Source of the DNA: Massospora cicadina
Taxonomy: Eukaryota; Entomophthoromycota; Entomophthoromycetes; Entomophthorales; Entomophthoraceae
Direction: 5' to 3'
DNA: 64,000 nt
NCBI GenBank assembly: GCA_022478985.1
Contig: JAKSZP010005622.1
Location: 28,943-92,942, forward strand
The position numbers and the translations under genes were made by a program. Under the pieces are notes generated by a model. The model did no database searches. It worked only from the letters and a program-made list of their open reading frames with translations, and had not been told where the DNA came from. The first letter of the stretch is position 1. The number at the start of each line of letters is the position of its first letter. Of the stretch, positions 1 to 10,794 are shown one piece after another.

Positions 1-1379
1 ATTAAAATAAAAATAAAAAAGATGTTACTCTGCGATCTGGTGCAGCGACTTCGGGAATAAACGCCACAAAAGGGCGGATCAGATGAAGAAATCGGAATGA
101 CATTTTAAACTCTCTCGCCTAGATAAAGGATAAGCGAGTTGTAAGTTTAGAAGGCTAAAATGGAAAAAAAGGCATAATGACAATGCTATTGTGAACGATA
201 ACGAAGATGGAATTCAATACGACATAAATCACCTTATTAGATTCGTGAGAGTATTGGAGTGAAATGGATCAGCACTGCTGATTTAAATACTACGCTTAGC
301 TTATCTGGCTGGCACGAATCTGTTGCTAGGGAAGCCACAGGATAGTGGGTTCAATGATGAGCTGACGCGTAATTAAATTATCAAAAAAGTTCGAATGACT
401 TCTGATTTCACTGACGAAATTTGATAGTCGCTGCCACGTATATTCTTTTATCCAATTTTATAGTTGCTGCCACGTATTTTCTTTTAAATTTCAATTTTGT
501 TCGAGGTGGGCCGACCTGGGGACGATACCGCACCGATTAATGGGAAATCGAATGAATGAGAAAGGAGGATAAAATCCAGAAACCCTCCATGCGCGGCGTA
601 TGATAGGCCAGGAACTCCATGGACCACCTTTGCTATTTGCTATCTCGGTTCGGGGCATTGGTGCGCAACGCCAACACAGTCATAATTGTCCCCTACCAAA
701 AGTTCCTGTAGCGGAATCGAGCTTGGGGAGGCAGTGGTAGAGGTCCCAATTCTCTTAATCAATTTTGTAGTTTTTTTATTCAATTTTATAGTTGCTGCCA
801 CATATTTCTTTTAATCAGTTTTGTAGTTGCTGCCACATATTTCTTTTAATCAGTTTTGTGTTGCTGCCACTCATGTTCGTAACAAAATCTATACATAAGA
901 GCATACCTTGAGTGACTCATCACAATATTAAAAACTACAAAAGCTACTTTTATAGATTAATATACATATTCTTTTTAGTTCATAGGTACTTATTATCATT
1001 TTTAGGAAATACTTTCCATAATTAAATTTTTAGCTTTTAATTTCACTGCAGTAAATTTTACTATAATTATTAAATTTATACTAAACTTTTCTGGAACCTG
1101 ATCAGCTCCAATGATGAGAAATGCTATGCAGGCTAATTAATTAGCTAAAATTAAATTTATTTTGTTTACTAATCCATTTGAAAAAATCCATAGTATTTAA
1201 AGTTGGCTTGAGGTTTTATTTAACCGAGGTAAGCTGACCAGGGGACAGACATTACCGAACTAAAACTAAAAATCATAGTAAAAAATAACGATTCAAACAA
1301 AACGCCCAAAATGGACTGATTAATTGAATCATAACAAATATCCAACCAGGTGGGCAGTGAATACTGCTATCCCTCCATG
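1..1379. other. AT-rich flank without a recognisable gene
   Basis: No reading frame with recognisable protein character was found on either strand. The stretch is AT-rich, especially 890-1300, and holds a short direct repeat described separately. It lies outside the outermost retrotransposon and may be host sequence or an older, unreadable repeat. Confidence 0.5.
425..892. repeat. Interrupted 34-36 bp direct repeat
   Basis: Units beginning TAGTTGCTGCCACRTAT recur at about 425, 461, 789, 824 and 859 with a 34-36 bp period. Units two and three are separated by about 250 bp of unrelated, less AT-rich sequence (about 505-755). Either the array was split by an insertion or two arrays lie side by side. 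No protein-coding role is visible. Confidence 0.6.
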
Positions 1380-3022
1380 ATGGATGGGGAGGGGGATCAG
1401 GGGGCTCTTCTTCAGCCGCATCCATCTCATCCCAGAGTAGGGTGGCATGTTAAGGCAGATAGTAAGGGTGTGGGGGCATCAGCAGCATGGGGTTCAATAT
1501 CCTTGATGACTGGAACTTCCGAATAGTTACCAGCCATCATAATGCCAACAATGTATTTGGTCAAAGTATCTTCAGCTTTGAGGTGGGCATTTGGGAATTT
1601 AATGAATGTGGCAATATTGGTTCAGGTGATTTTTGCTTTCAGATTCTGTGCTACTGTTACCACATTCTGGATAGCTTCAGTGACATTTTTGTGTAAAGTT
1701 TTCATGTTTATCTTACTTCATACAGTAAGATTTTTAGGGATGATGGGAGGTGGAATTCCTCCTGTGAGTGCAGCCACAGATTTGGTGGAAGCTTTTCAGA
1801 GTGGACAGTAATCTGGTATGGTGGCTGCTTCTACTGCAAGCTGGTGGTCGCTGTAGAACAGTTTGGTATTAGGTTATGAGATATATTTCTGAGGTGGGAA
1901 TTTTGTATCCCATTCTGTGTTACAGAGCTGCTCAACTTGCAACATTGGTTCTTCAATGATATTACCTGATTCATCAATTTTATCCAGTAGTTTCCATGGG
2001 TTTTGGTTGAATTGGATTGGGGAATCAGCGTACAGCTGAGGTTTGTTCAATTTCTTTGCAGATACATGGGATTGAACTGGGATCCAATCTGATATTTGAT
2101 TGGATGAATTATTTATGGTATTGGGGCAAGGTGGATACTGATTGGTGGCTGCAGATGCAGCTGCAGCATCAGGCATTGGAGGAGGGGAATGTAGGATCAT
2201 ACCCCATGTCAGAGTTAGTGCAAGGTGGGTGGCAGATTGGTGGGCATCAGGTAAACTTTTGGCATCAGCAAAAGTTTCTGAGTATATGCATTTATATTTT
2301 AAGTGGTCTAACTTGAAACAGGATGGACAAATCATCCATCTGCCCTCAACGTGGGCCTAGAATGGATGGTCAGGGGCAGATGGGATGGTGGCACAAGGGG
2401 GAATTGTCAAAGAAACCTTTGTAAATTCAGGGCTGATTGTGGCATACACCCAAGGCCCAGCAAGGCGTGTGGCCCCATTTGGGACCACAAATTGTAATAT
2501 GGGGTTGGTGCCGTAGGCTGCCAAACCTTCCATCAGCTCCTGGTGGAGCACTTCAGGGGGGGAGGTGGGTGGGCAAACCAGCAAACTGGACCACCAAGGT
2601 GGTGTCTGTTGGGAGCCAGGTCTGAGTTGTTGGAAGGGGAATATTATTAAATACTAATGGCACCATTGCGCAGTGGCTGCATCAGCTTCACAGGGGAAGC
2701 CAAGATCAAAGTACCCCTTATAGGAGCAGAAGTCAATAAAACAGGCTGGTGTCATCACCACCTGAGCTATTTTTATAATGGCTTGGTCGTTGTAGGAGAA
2801 GAATTTCCATATTTGACCCTAAGGCCAAAACACATGTTGCTCCAGGGGAGCACCAGGGGGCAGCGGGGCACCACTTGGGTTTGTGAGAGATGGGCATCAA
2901 GATCCTTGGGAGGAACGAATCATCCCAAGGGTTTGTAATGACTGGGCGAGCCAGTCCAAGCGCGTTTTCCTGTCGGACAGAAAATGGAGGGGGGAGTTTC
3001 ACCACTGCCCCACGCTGGGACA
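1380..3022 (-). pseudogene. Decayed zinc-knuckle (CCHC) protein, possibly LINE ORF1 or Gag-like
   Basis: Read on the minus strand, consecutive frame fragments at 3005-2733, 2584-2357, 2335-1874 and about 1700-1440 form one protein-like track of about 500 residues, broken by stops and shifts. A clear zinc knuckle CPSCFKLDHLKYKC (CX2CX4HX4C) sits at about 2329-2288. Before it is a Pro-rich segment; after it an Asn/Ser/Pro-rich linker and a helical tail with KNVTEAIQNVV. The knuckle suggests nucleic-acid binding, as in Gag or LINE ORF1 proteins, but no reverse transcriptase adjoins it. I do not recognise the family. It could also be a decayed host zinc-knuckle gene. Confidence 0.5.
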
Positions 3023-3258
3023 GTCAGCGGTGGATCTAAAGACATTGGAGCAAGACTTTGGTGTGTGATTAAGTATTTGCTTTTAATTAACAAAATAAAT
3101 TGCTCAGAAAGTTACGCTGAGTGGAGAAAGAAGGTTCAGTTGGCTTAAGGTTATTTGCTTTCAGTATACTTTCTGTTATTCTGTAAATAAGGTATAATAT
3201 TATACTAATTTATTAATAAAGAGTATAAACTAAATATATTTATATTTATATAGGTAAC

Positions 3259-3584
3259 TGTAAGTCCAAATGATCAGCCCATATCTGGATAGAGAGCAGT
3301 TCCCTCACAGGAATAGGAAGTGGCCTAAGCCCCCAATATAGACACTCTCTAGGATCAGTAACCTAGCTCATGTGGTGGATGAGTGGAGGGTTACTGATAA
3401 ACCTAAAAAAACTTCTCTCTGCTCCTATTTCATCTTCTGATCTGTTAGAAATGATTGAAGGAGTATGCAGAGAGGCAGTCCACTTCAGGGCCCTCCAGCA
3501 GGACCTACAGGCTCACTCCAAGTGTGGCCTTATCACTCATAATATCCAAGAAATCAGCCCACCTCACCCAAATCCCTATATATG
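3259..3584 (+). repeat. E2 5' LTR, first part
   Basis: The start TGTAAGTC matches the LTR start of E1. About 95 nt in, the sequence aligns with the E1 LTR, including a translated track PISSSDLLEMIEGVCREA that resembles PISSLTSAELLQGISEI in the E1 LTR. It stops at the ATATG target site (3580-3584) used by E1 and resumes at 10795. Confidence 0.65.
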
Positions 3585-4948
3585 TGTAAGTCTTGGGGAG
3601 TGTCCTTTGGCTCTCAATCGAGCTATCTTTCCATTCCCAAGTAAAAAAACACCGAAGAGGATGGCAGTACCCCTCATCACCCAAGGCGATCTTGCCCACA
3701 TAGTTGACAAGCGATGGGTGACAGCTCGTCTGCTTTGGATCCCACCCCAATTTCCTCACTCACCTCGGCAGAACTGTTGCAGGGAATCAGTGAAATCTGT
3801 GCCAAGATTATTGAACTGAAATCAGCCAGATCCAATTCAGGTGTCAATTGGGCTGATGGCCAAAATTTGAATGGTTGTAAAAGCATGAAGAATGAAACAT
3901 TGGCCAGATCACCTGATGGTTCCAATTTGACCCCAAAATCAGCAGAACAAATATTGGGTGCCATCGCCAAAAGTTTGAAACCCTCCAATAGTAATTCAGG
4001 CATTGCACCTGATGGGCCTCTATTGACTGAACAAATGGTTAATTGACCAAGCGTGGGTGGGTTGGCCATCCTGAACCCATTCCCAACCAAATGGTCCCAC
4101 CCCTATATTGGATGGGCTTGGGGATTCCTGTTGCTTTTTGGGCCAAATGCCGTCGTGCTAACTGTCAGAAACGTAATCAACCCCTGGTCCAGACGTTTGA
4201 GGTTGAACCAACAGAGACTCGGCCTGCCGCCAAATTTTGTGATGATGGTTCCCAAAGAATAAACCCCCCTCTACCACCCAATTTGCGGTTAGGCTGAATT
4301 TGTGGATCCTGACCACGTTTTCACCAACTGACCACTATTTAATCAGTTGCAAGGCACTGAGAAGATTGTTAGTCTATTTTTCTTACTTTATTTACCAAAT
4401 AAAAATTTTATTGAAAACCTCAAATTTTTATCTCCCTCCTTTCAACCACATTCCATATGGTGTTTGCCTGGTGGTCCACCACTCCGCACTCTGGGTGGGC
4501 CTTACCAATTTTCTTGGTTACTATGATTCCCTCTATCGCCAATTGGGCTCAACAAGTCCAAAGTTTTTGGTTCTACAACCCGGTTCTCATGACCTTTCAG
4601 CAGCATTATACAGGGATTTTATGGCCCTATGTTCGCCAACTACAAGAGAAGATTCACCTTTCTTTTACCCCAACAAAATGGTCTTAACGACCAAGAATCT
4701 CGCAGTAACTATCCCAGTAGTTTCCACCCCTGTTAGCAGAACCCCTGGGTCCAAAATCTATTCAGTGTGGTTTGCTGTTGGGATACTCCTAACCCTGACA
4801 TTCTGCCACCATTTTGTGGTATCCTATTTCCTGGCTCCATATCAAGTTGTACAGTCAGCAATGCCTCTGGCATTCTGGCTTGCTTTCTGGATGCTTACAC
4901 ACCCTGAATGGCAGGCCGGTCTAAACTTCTTCTGCCATTTCCATGACA
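3585..4948 (+). repeat. E1 5' LTR (U3 and U5 both look coding)
   Basis: The LTR begins TGTAAGTCTTGGGG and ends CCATGACA. Its first 460 bp (U3) hold a near-continuous frame that is the tail of Pol when read in the 3' copy. Its last 650 bp (U5) hold a hydrophobic frame that continues into the internal region. The likely RNA start is near 4036. A single-base difference from the 3' copy (a run of four versus five C near 4671) splits the U5 frame here. Confidence 0.9.
4036..4045 (+). promoter_or_regulatory. Candidate RNA 5' end (R start) of E1
   Basis: TGGTTAATTG lies 451 nt from the LTR start and can pair over ten bases, two of them G:U, with the bases directly inside the LTR at 4949-4958. The Pol-tail frame ends here with ATG GTT AAT TGA. 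No clear TATA box is seen upstream, so this is weaker than the matching sites in E3, E6 and E7. Confidence 0.45.
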
Positions 4949-5835
4949 TAATTGACCAACCATTACTTCCAGCCACTTCCATCTTGATTTTCGAATTTGG
5001 CACTGCAGTTGTTACTCTCTACCAGATGAACGTGCAATCAGTTGTATGCTGTTTGTTGCTTGTGTGGTCACTCTCTGACTTTGGGAGAAGCATCCGCTCT
5101 ATTCTGGGAAAACTCCTTCAAGCTACCCAAGAGGTTAAGATCGCATCTCCTCCTATTTCCTCCAGACTGGGGAAAATATTGAGTATCCCTTCCCAAGAAA
5201 TCGCCAATCAGGTTCTGGACACACTCACCAAAGTAAAAATGTGCACAACAATCACACTCAATAACGCTTCTGCAATATCTGAAGCCCAACAAGGTCTCGC
5301 ATTGTTAGATGCTGTGGACAGGGAGGCTTGTCACTGGGTGAGAAGTCTTTTGCGGTTCTTCCACACAAAAGGAGACCCTGCCTCCCTGATGGCTGTTGTA
5401 TCAGCTGCCTTGAACCCCCTTTTGTCCCAATCAGACCATTTATTTAAACTGCTCTTTGCCATGGCTGAAGCCCTAGTTTGGCTTCTTTGATCTCTACCTT
5501 TTGTGAGCTGGCTCCCGCGTCAGAACTATCTATCAACATGCTTCAGGCAGTCTTTAGAGCGAGTTTGGATTCAGTTTCCGCTCACCACATGGTTTGGTCT
5601 ACCACCCAAGGATCAATAGATCAAATAGGCGTCACTGCAACTACTATCAAAGCTTTGCCTCACCACGTTTCCTCATATCAGAAAAGGAATTTTATGATAG
5701 GATTTCTTAACGATGGCGCAGATGAACGTGCCTGACACTAAAATAGTAGCGGACATGGATTCCAACTCTGCTGGAACTCCCAAGTCCTGAGTTAGCATTC
5801 CCAGAGATAACTTTTAACGATTCTGTTCAAGCCCA
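4300..5835 (+). pseudogene. E1 Gag region, beginning inside the LTR
   Basis: An open frame of 396 codons (4300-5490) crosses the LTR/internal boundary at 4948 without a stop, and a second frame (5478-5735) follows. The U5-encoded half carries two strongly hydrophobic stretches, such as VGILLTLTF and MPLAFWLAFWML, that could be membrane segments. After the boundary come IIDQPLL, another hydrophobic segment, then a soluble part. No zinc knuckle is seen. Its place before the protease makes Gag the natural reading, but I see no standard Gag domain, so the function is inferred from position. Confidence 0.5.
4949..4962 (+). promoter_or_regulatory. E1 primer-binding site, self-priming type
   Basis: TAATTGACCAACCA follows the LTR immediately. 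It does not begin TGG as a tRNA-primed site would. The same core, GACCAACC, lies at this place in E3 and E7. It also encodes Ile-Asp-Gln-Pro in the frame that crosses from U5. Confidence 0.5.
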
Positions 5836-5836
5836 G

Positions 5837-6429
5837 ATGAAGGAAACAATTAGCCCAGTCCTGGTCCTTCCAATTTTCGCTCCAGCTAAGAATCCTGACC
5901 CTGGTCCCAACACACCTATCATTTCTTCAGTCACCCATGAGTCAGTCATATCTCCCAATAAACAAAATTGCGCTTATTTTCTTGTACCCATGAGAATTAG
6001 TATTGGTTCCCACCATGTCTCCTTCGAAGCTCTGGTGGATACCAGAGCAGTGGGGAACTTCATGAGTGTAGAGTTGGCACAACAACTAAAACTGGATATG
6101 GATGTGGGCTCCTCAGTAATGGTGGCCTCCTCTGCTTATCAGTCTTTGTATGTTGTTCGCTGACCAATATACTTCTCAATTCACCAATATAACTTCTGCA
6201 ATCATTTTTTGGCCATGCCAAACCTGGTATTTCCAGTGATCTTGGGGGTGGGATGGTGGCGCCAACAACATGTAAGGATTCATTTGGAATCAAATACTTT
6301 GTCATTTGCCAATGATGATTCAGAAGGAGAGTTCCCTCTGATCAACACCCTCAAGAAAATCCAAGGAACTGGCTCTATCACCACCCTAGTCACTTCCGCG
6401 GGCATTCGGCCAAGTTTCCCAAAAATTTA
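5837..6429 (+). pseudogene. E1 aspartic protease region
   Basis: The segment FEALVDTRAVGNFMSVELA is the retroviral-type aspartic protease active-site region. The expected DTGA reads DTRA, a Gly to Arg change explained by GGA to AGA, so the enzyme should be dead. The C-terminal flap-side motif FPVILGVGWW lies at about 6228-6260 in a second frame after a stop at 6163. It lies between Gag and reverse transcriptase as expected. Confidence 0.75.
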
Positions 6430-7349
6430 ATGCCATATCGCAGAATTTTTGACATGGAAAAGGTGGACTGTCTACCAAAACATACTAGGTACAATTGTGG
6501 ATTTTGGACAACCATGGAATTGGTGAACATCAATTGCCCGTTGTATCCCCATATGGAAGAAGAAAAAGTTGCACTCAATACCTGGTTGGACAATATGTTA
6601 AAAAAGGCTGGTTGTTTAAAGAAATGTCTCCTGTCGCTTCCCCTATCATCTTTGCAAGAAAATCGGATGGATTGCTCTGCCCTTGCGTAGATTATGGTCA
6701 CCTGAACAAAATCACAGTTACAGACCCCTACCCATTGCCCCTGGAGCAGACAATCAGTCAGGCAATTGCCAAATCCCGGGTGTTCTCAAAACTTGACCTG
6801 GTGAACGCTTTCAATCAGATTCGAGTAATGGAAGGACAAGAATGGCTGACTGCAATCCAAACGAGGTGAGGCATTTTCTAATTTCGCGTAATGCCCTTCA
6901 GGTTGAAAAATGCTCCCACTACATTTCAACGAATGATTGACAATGCGTTAGGGGATCTCCAGTTTTCCTGTGCTATTGCTTATATTGATGATATCCTAGT
7001 CCATTCCCCAACTCCCAAGCAACACGCTATCAACTTAGAAGCAGTGGTGGTTTCTTTGCACAAAGCAGGCTTGTTCCTCAAAGCTTCCAAATGCGAGTTT
7101 TACAAGGAAGAGGTTACAGATCTCAGAAACTTGGTACTTAAAGAAGGGGTCGCCATCCCCCAACAAATTAGATGCAACCTGAGAATGGCCAACCCAAACT
7201 ACACAGAAGCAGCTTCGAAGTTTCTTGGGCACTATCATTTTCCTAAAGAAATTTCCCCCCACACTTTCCCAGTTGGCCGCCCCGCTCCACCCCCTCACAG
7301 GGAAAAACGTACCCTTTTGTTGGACCCCCTAATGCCAGCAGGCGTTTAA
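6430..7349 (+). pseudogene. E1 reverse transcriptase
   Basis: Fingers and palm motifs are legible across three frame fragments: PCVDYGHLNKITVTDPYPLP, FSKLDLVNAFNQIRV, MPFRLKNAPTTFQRMID and the catalytic YIDD at 6981-6992. All three catalytic aspartates are present. A stop near 6867 and frameshifts near 6600 and 6870 break the protein. The order and the LDL..AFNQI motif are typical of Ty3/Gypsy elements. Confidence 0.88.
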
Positions 7350-7350
7350 A

Positions 7351-7800
7351 GTGATTAAAGAAGTGTTCATGTCTCCTCCCATTTTGAAACATGCCAATCC
7401 CACCAAACTGTATATTGTCACATGTGATGCTTCGTTGGTAGCTGTGGGCGCAGTACTGCTTCAGGACCATGATGGTCTTGAACATCTGGTCACTTATTTC
7501 TCCCAAAAATTCACCACTACGGAGCAGTCCTGGGCCATCTATGACAAGGAACTGGCCGCTGTTGCATGGGCATTAACTCATTGGTGGTACCTGTTGCAAG
7601 GTGCTCGTCATGAGTTAACAGTTTGCACAGATCACCAAGCTCTCTTGTATTTTCGCAAACCCCAAAAATTGGCACACCGGCAAGCCTGAACCTATTGGGA
7701 CCTGTGCAGTTTCAACTTCAAATATGAATTCATCAAGAGTGCGCTAAATGTCCTTCCCAATTTCCTAAGCTGTAGTACCACTCACTGCCCCTCAGAGCCT
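7351..7800 (+). pseudogene. E1 RNase H domain
   Basis: LYIVTCDASLVAVGAVLLQ carries the first catalytic Asp, YDKELAAVAWAL the Glu, and CTDHQALLYF another Asp. The domain degrades template RNA after reverse transcription. It ends with a stop at 7687-7689, after which homologous sequence continues in frame (TYWDLCSFNFKYEF). About 200 bp of degraded linker leads on to integrase. Confidence 0.85.
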
Positions 7801-7989
7801 GAGGAAGAGGATCTCGTTACCGTGATCCCTGCTACTCAAATCCTATCAATTGCTCCCTCCATTGTTCCTCTGCCGCGTTGTCACCCAACAATCCATTATT
7901 AGCCCAGGTGCTAGCCAGTCAAATAGCCTGCCCTGAGGGCGTGGTTTTGATTGAACACTTCACTCACTCAAGCCCTAAACACTCCCTAT

Positions 7990-9000
7990 ATTCTTTATAA
8001 GAAGGTCTCATCTACTTTTGTTCTCATGTTTGGGTGCCTCCTTTCTTCCGCCTGAACATATTCTGTGTACACCATGATCCCCCCGCAGTCAGACACCCCA
8101 GTAACAAGAAATGCATCGACCTGATCAAGCGAACCTTTAATTGGGCAGGACTGACCAAAGAGGTTCTGACTTGGATCGCCGATTGTGTTACTTGTGCTAG
8201 GGCCAAGTCAGATTGTTCCAGAAAAAATGGCCTCCTGCAACCTTTACAACAGGCGGAAGGTCCATGGACCTCGGTGTCCATTGATTTCATTGTTGAACTC
8301 CCCTGCTCCAATGGTTTCACAGTGGTAATGGTGGTGGTAGATCACTTTACCAAATTTTCCCTGTTCATTCCTTGTACTTCTGCAATAACGTCATAAGAAA
8401 AGGCGTGTCTATTCATTCACCATGTGTTTTTAATGTTCAGCCTTCCCCAGGAAATCGTTAGTGATAGGGGTACCCAGTCTACCGCCCGGTTTTGGAGCAA
8501 ACTCTTGTTGATCCTTAAGATAACCCCTGTCAATCCATGGCATATCATCTCCAGTCCAATGGCCAGACCGAGCGGGTTAATCAAGTTCTCAAACAGTACC
8601 TGCGTTGTTATGCGGTAGCAGCGCAAGATACCTGGGCCGATGACCTGCCTCTTGCCCAATTCGCATATAATAATGGGACTCACACTTCCACGGGTTTATC
8701 ACCATATGAAGCAACGTTGGGTTATAACCCATCATTCTCAGTTGGGGCATGCTTGCGACCAGAAGTGCAAGCTGCCACAGATCATGATGGCAATATTTGA
8801 TTGACCCAAGCTTTAGTGCGGGAACACCTTACTAAAGCCATTGATGACTACAAGCGATTTGCAGATTGCAAGCGCCTTCTGGGTCATGACTTTAAGGTGG
8901 GTTCTTATGTCATGCTCGATACCTGCCATTTGCAAATCCAAACCCCTTCCCACAAATTCTCCAGCAAGCGTTCAGGTCCCCACTTAGTAGAGGAGGTATT
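7990..9000 (+). pseudogene. E1 integrase, zinc-binding and catalytic core
   Basis: An HHCC zinc-binding module is visible (HHDPPAVRH, then CVTCARAK). The DDE core follows: SIDFIVELP gives the first Asp, EIVSDRGTQS the second and NGQTERVNQ the Glu. Downstream is AYNNGTHTSTGLSPYEA, typical of Ty3/Gypsy integrases. Frameshifts near 8400 and 8530 and a stop at 8798-8800 disrupt it, although the catalytic residues survive. Confidence 0.87.
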
Positions 9001-9874
9001 GGGTAATGAGGCGTTTTGATTGAAGCTTCCCACGCATTGGAAGCAACACCCAGTTTTCCATGTATCCCAGCTGTCGCCCTTCAAGGGTGTGATTCCCACA
9101 GACCCAGAACCAATCATCATCAACAATGAGGAGGAAGCTGAAGTGGAGGCCATCCTGGCATCTCGGAAGTCATGACAATCAGTCCAATACCTTGTGGCCT
9201 GGAAAGGATATCCAGCTTATGAAAACAGTTGGGTCAAGGCGCACAATTGCACAAATTGTATGGACCTGGTTGACGCTTTCCACACATCCCACCCTGAGGC
9301 TCCCTGCCCGCCGCAGAAGGCCACAACAATTATGGCTATCAAGTTACCCAAAGCGCTTAAGAACGTGGCTCTGGTACAGTTTACCGGTGGGGGGGCCATC
9401 CCTTTGGGAAAAGGAAAGGGTAATGTAAGTCTTGGGGAGTGTCCTTTGGCTCTAAATCGAGCTATCTTTCCATTTTCAAGTAAGAAAACACCGAAGAGGA
9501 TGGCAGTACCCCTCATCACCCAAGGCAATCTCACCCACGTAGTTGATGAGCAATGAGTGACAGCTCTTCTGCTTCAGATCCCACCCCCAATTTCCTCACT
9601 CACCTCAGCAGAACTGTTGCAGGGAATCAGTGAAATCTGTGCCAAGATTATCAAACTGAAATCAGTCAGATCCAATTTGGGCGGCAATCGGGCTGATAGC
9701 CAAAATTTGAATGGTTGTAAAAGCATGAAGAATGAAACATTGGCCGGATCGCCCAACAGTTCCAATTTGACCCCAAAATCAGCAGAACAAATATTGGGCA
9801 CCATCGCCAAGAGTTTGAAACCATCCAATAGTAATTCAGGCGTTGCGCCTGATGGGCCTCTATTGACCGAATGA
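9001..9874 (+). pseudogene. E1 integrase C-terminus, chromodomain and Pol tail running into the LTR
   Basis: PVFHVSQLSPF marks the end of the GPY/F module. The chromodomain follows (VEAILASRKS, one stop, then VQYLVAWKGYPAYENSWV) and would direct integration to modified chromatin. The frame does not stop at the LTR. It passes the purine tract, enters the LTR at 9424 and, apart from one TGA at 9554 (TGG in the 5' LTR copy), runs to a stop at 9872-9874. About 150 residues of Pol are thus U3-encoded, including GNLTHVVDEQ and PISSLTSAELLQGISEI. Confidence 0.75.
9406..9423 (+). promoter_or_regulatory. E1 polypurine tract
   Basis: GGGAAAAGGAAAGGGTAA lies immediately before the 3' LTR and would prime plus-strand DNA synthesis. 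The same A/G-rich run ending in TAA abuts the 3' LTRs of E3, D and F. Confidence 0.85.
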
Positions 9875-10789
9875 ATGGTTATTTGACCAAGCGTGGGTGG
9901 GTTGACCATCCCAAACCCGTTCCCAACCAAATGGTCCCACCCCTATATTGGATGGCCTTGGGGATTCCCATTGCTCGTCAGGCCAAATGCCGTCATGCTA
10001 ACTGTTGGAAATTTAATTGATCCCTGGTCCAGACGTTTGAGGTTGAACTGACAGAGACTCAGCCTGCCACCAAATTTTATGATGATGGTTCCCAAAGAAT
10101 AAACCCCCCTCTACCATCCAATTTGCGGTTAGGCTGAATTTGTGGATCCTGACCACGTTTTCACCAATCAACCACTATTTAATCAGTTGCAAGGCACTGA
10201 GAAGATTGTTAGTCAATTTTTCTTACTTTATTTCCCAAATAAAAATCTTATTGAAAAACCCAAATTTTTATCTCCCTCCTTTCAACCACATTCCATATGG
10301 TGTTTGCCTGGTGGTCCACCACTCCGCACTCTGGGTGGGCCTTACCAATTTTCTTGGTTACTATGATTCCCTCTATCGCCAATTGGGCTCAACAAGTCCA
10401 AAGTTTTTGGTTCTACAACCCGGTTCTCATGACCTTTCAGCAGCATTATACAGGGATTTTATGGCCCTATGTTCGCCAACTACAAGAGAAGATTCACCTT
10501 TCTTTTACCCCCAACAAAATGGTATTAACAACCAAGAATCTCGCAGTAACTATTCCAGTAGTTTCCACCCCTGTTAGCAGAACCCCTGGGTCCAAAATTT
10601 ATTCAGTGTGGTTTGCTGTTGGGATACTCCTAACCCTGACATTCCGCCACCATTTTGTGGTATCCTATATCCTGGCTCCAAATCAAGTTGTACAGTCAGC
10701 AATGCCTCTGGCATTCTGGCTTGCTTTCTGGATGCTTATGCACCCTGACTGGCAGGTTGGTATAAACTTCTTCTGTCGTTTCCATGACA
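9424..10789 (+). repeat. E1 3' LTR
   Basis: This copy aligns with 3585-4948 over its full length, with scattered substitutions and single-base indels. The hydrophobic U5 frame is open for 170 codons (10297-10809). The candidate R start is TGGTTATTTG at 9876-9885, 452 nt in. The ATATG duplication follows. Confidence 0.9.
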
Positions 10790-10794
10790 ATATG

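Larger units (their letters stand above)
3585..10789 (+). mobile_element. E1: complete Ty3/Gypsy chromovirus with LTRs and TSD
   Basis: Two LTRs of 1364 and 1366 bp (both TG...CA) enclose gag, protease, reverse transcriptase, RNase H, integrase and chromodomain in the canonical Ty3/Gypsy order. A 5-bp duplication ATATG lies at 3580-3584 and 10790-10794. The total of 7205 bp is normal for the group. It sits inside the 5' LTR of E2. Stops, frameshifts and the protease change DTGA to DTRA make it inactive. Confidence 0.92.

Noticed and set aside
425..892. Spaced 36-bp repeats as a CRISPR array
   Set aside because: Units are directly adjacent without unique spacers of constant length, and the whole window is eukaryotic retrotransposon sequence.
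4300..5490. Treating the 396-codon hydrophobic frame as a host membrane-protein gene
   Set aside because: It starts in one LTR, its first part is duplicated in the other LTR, and related elements carry the same boundary motif, so it belongs to the retrotransposon.
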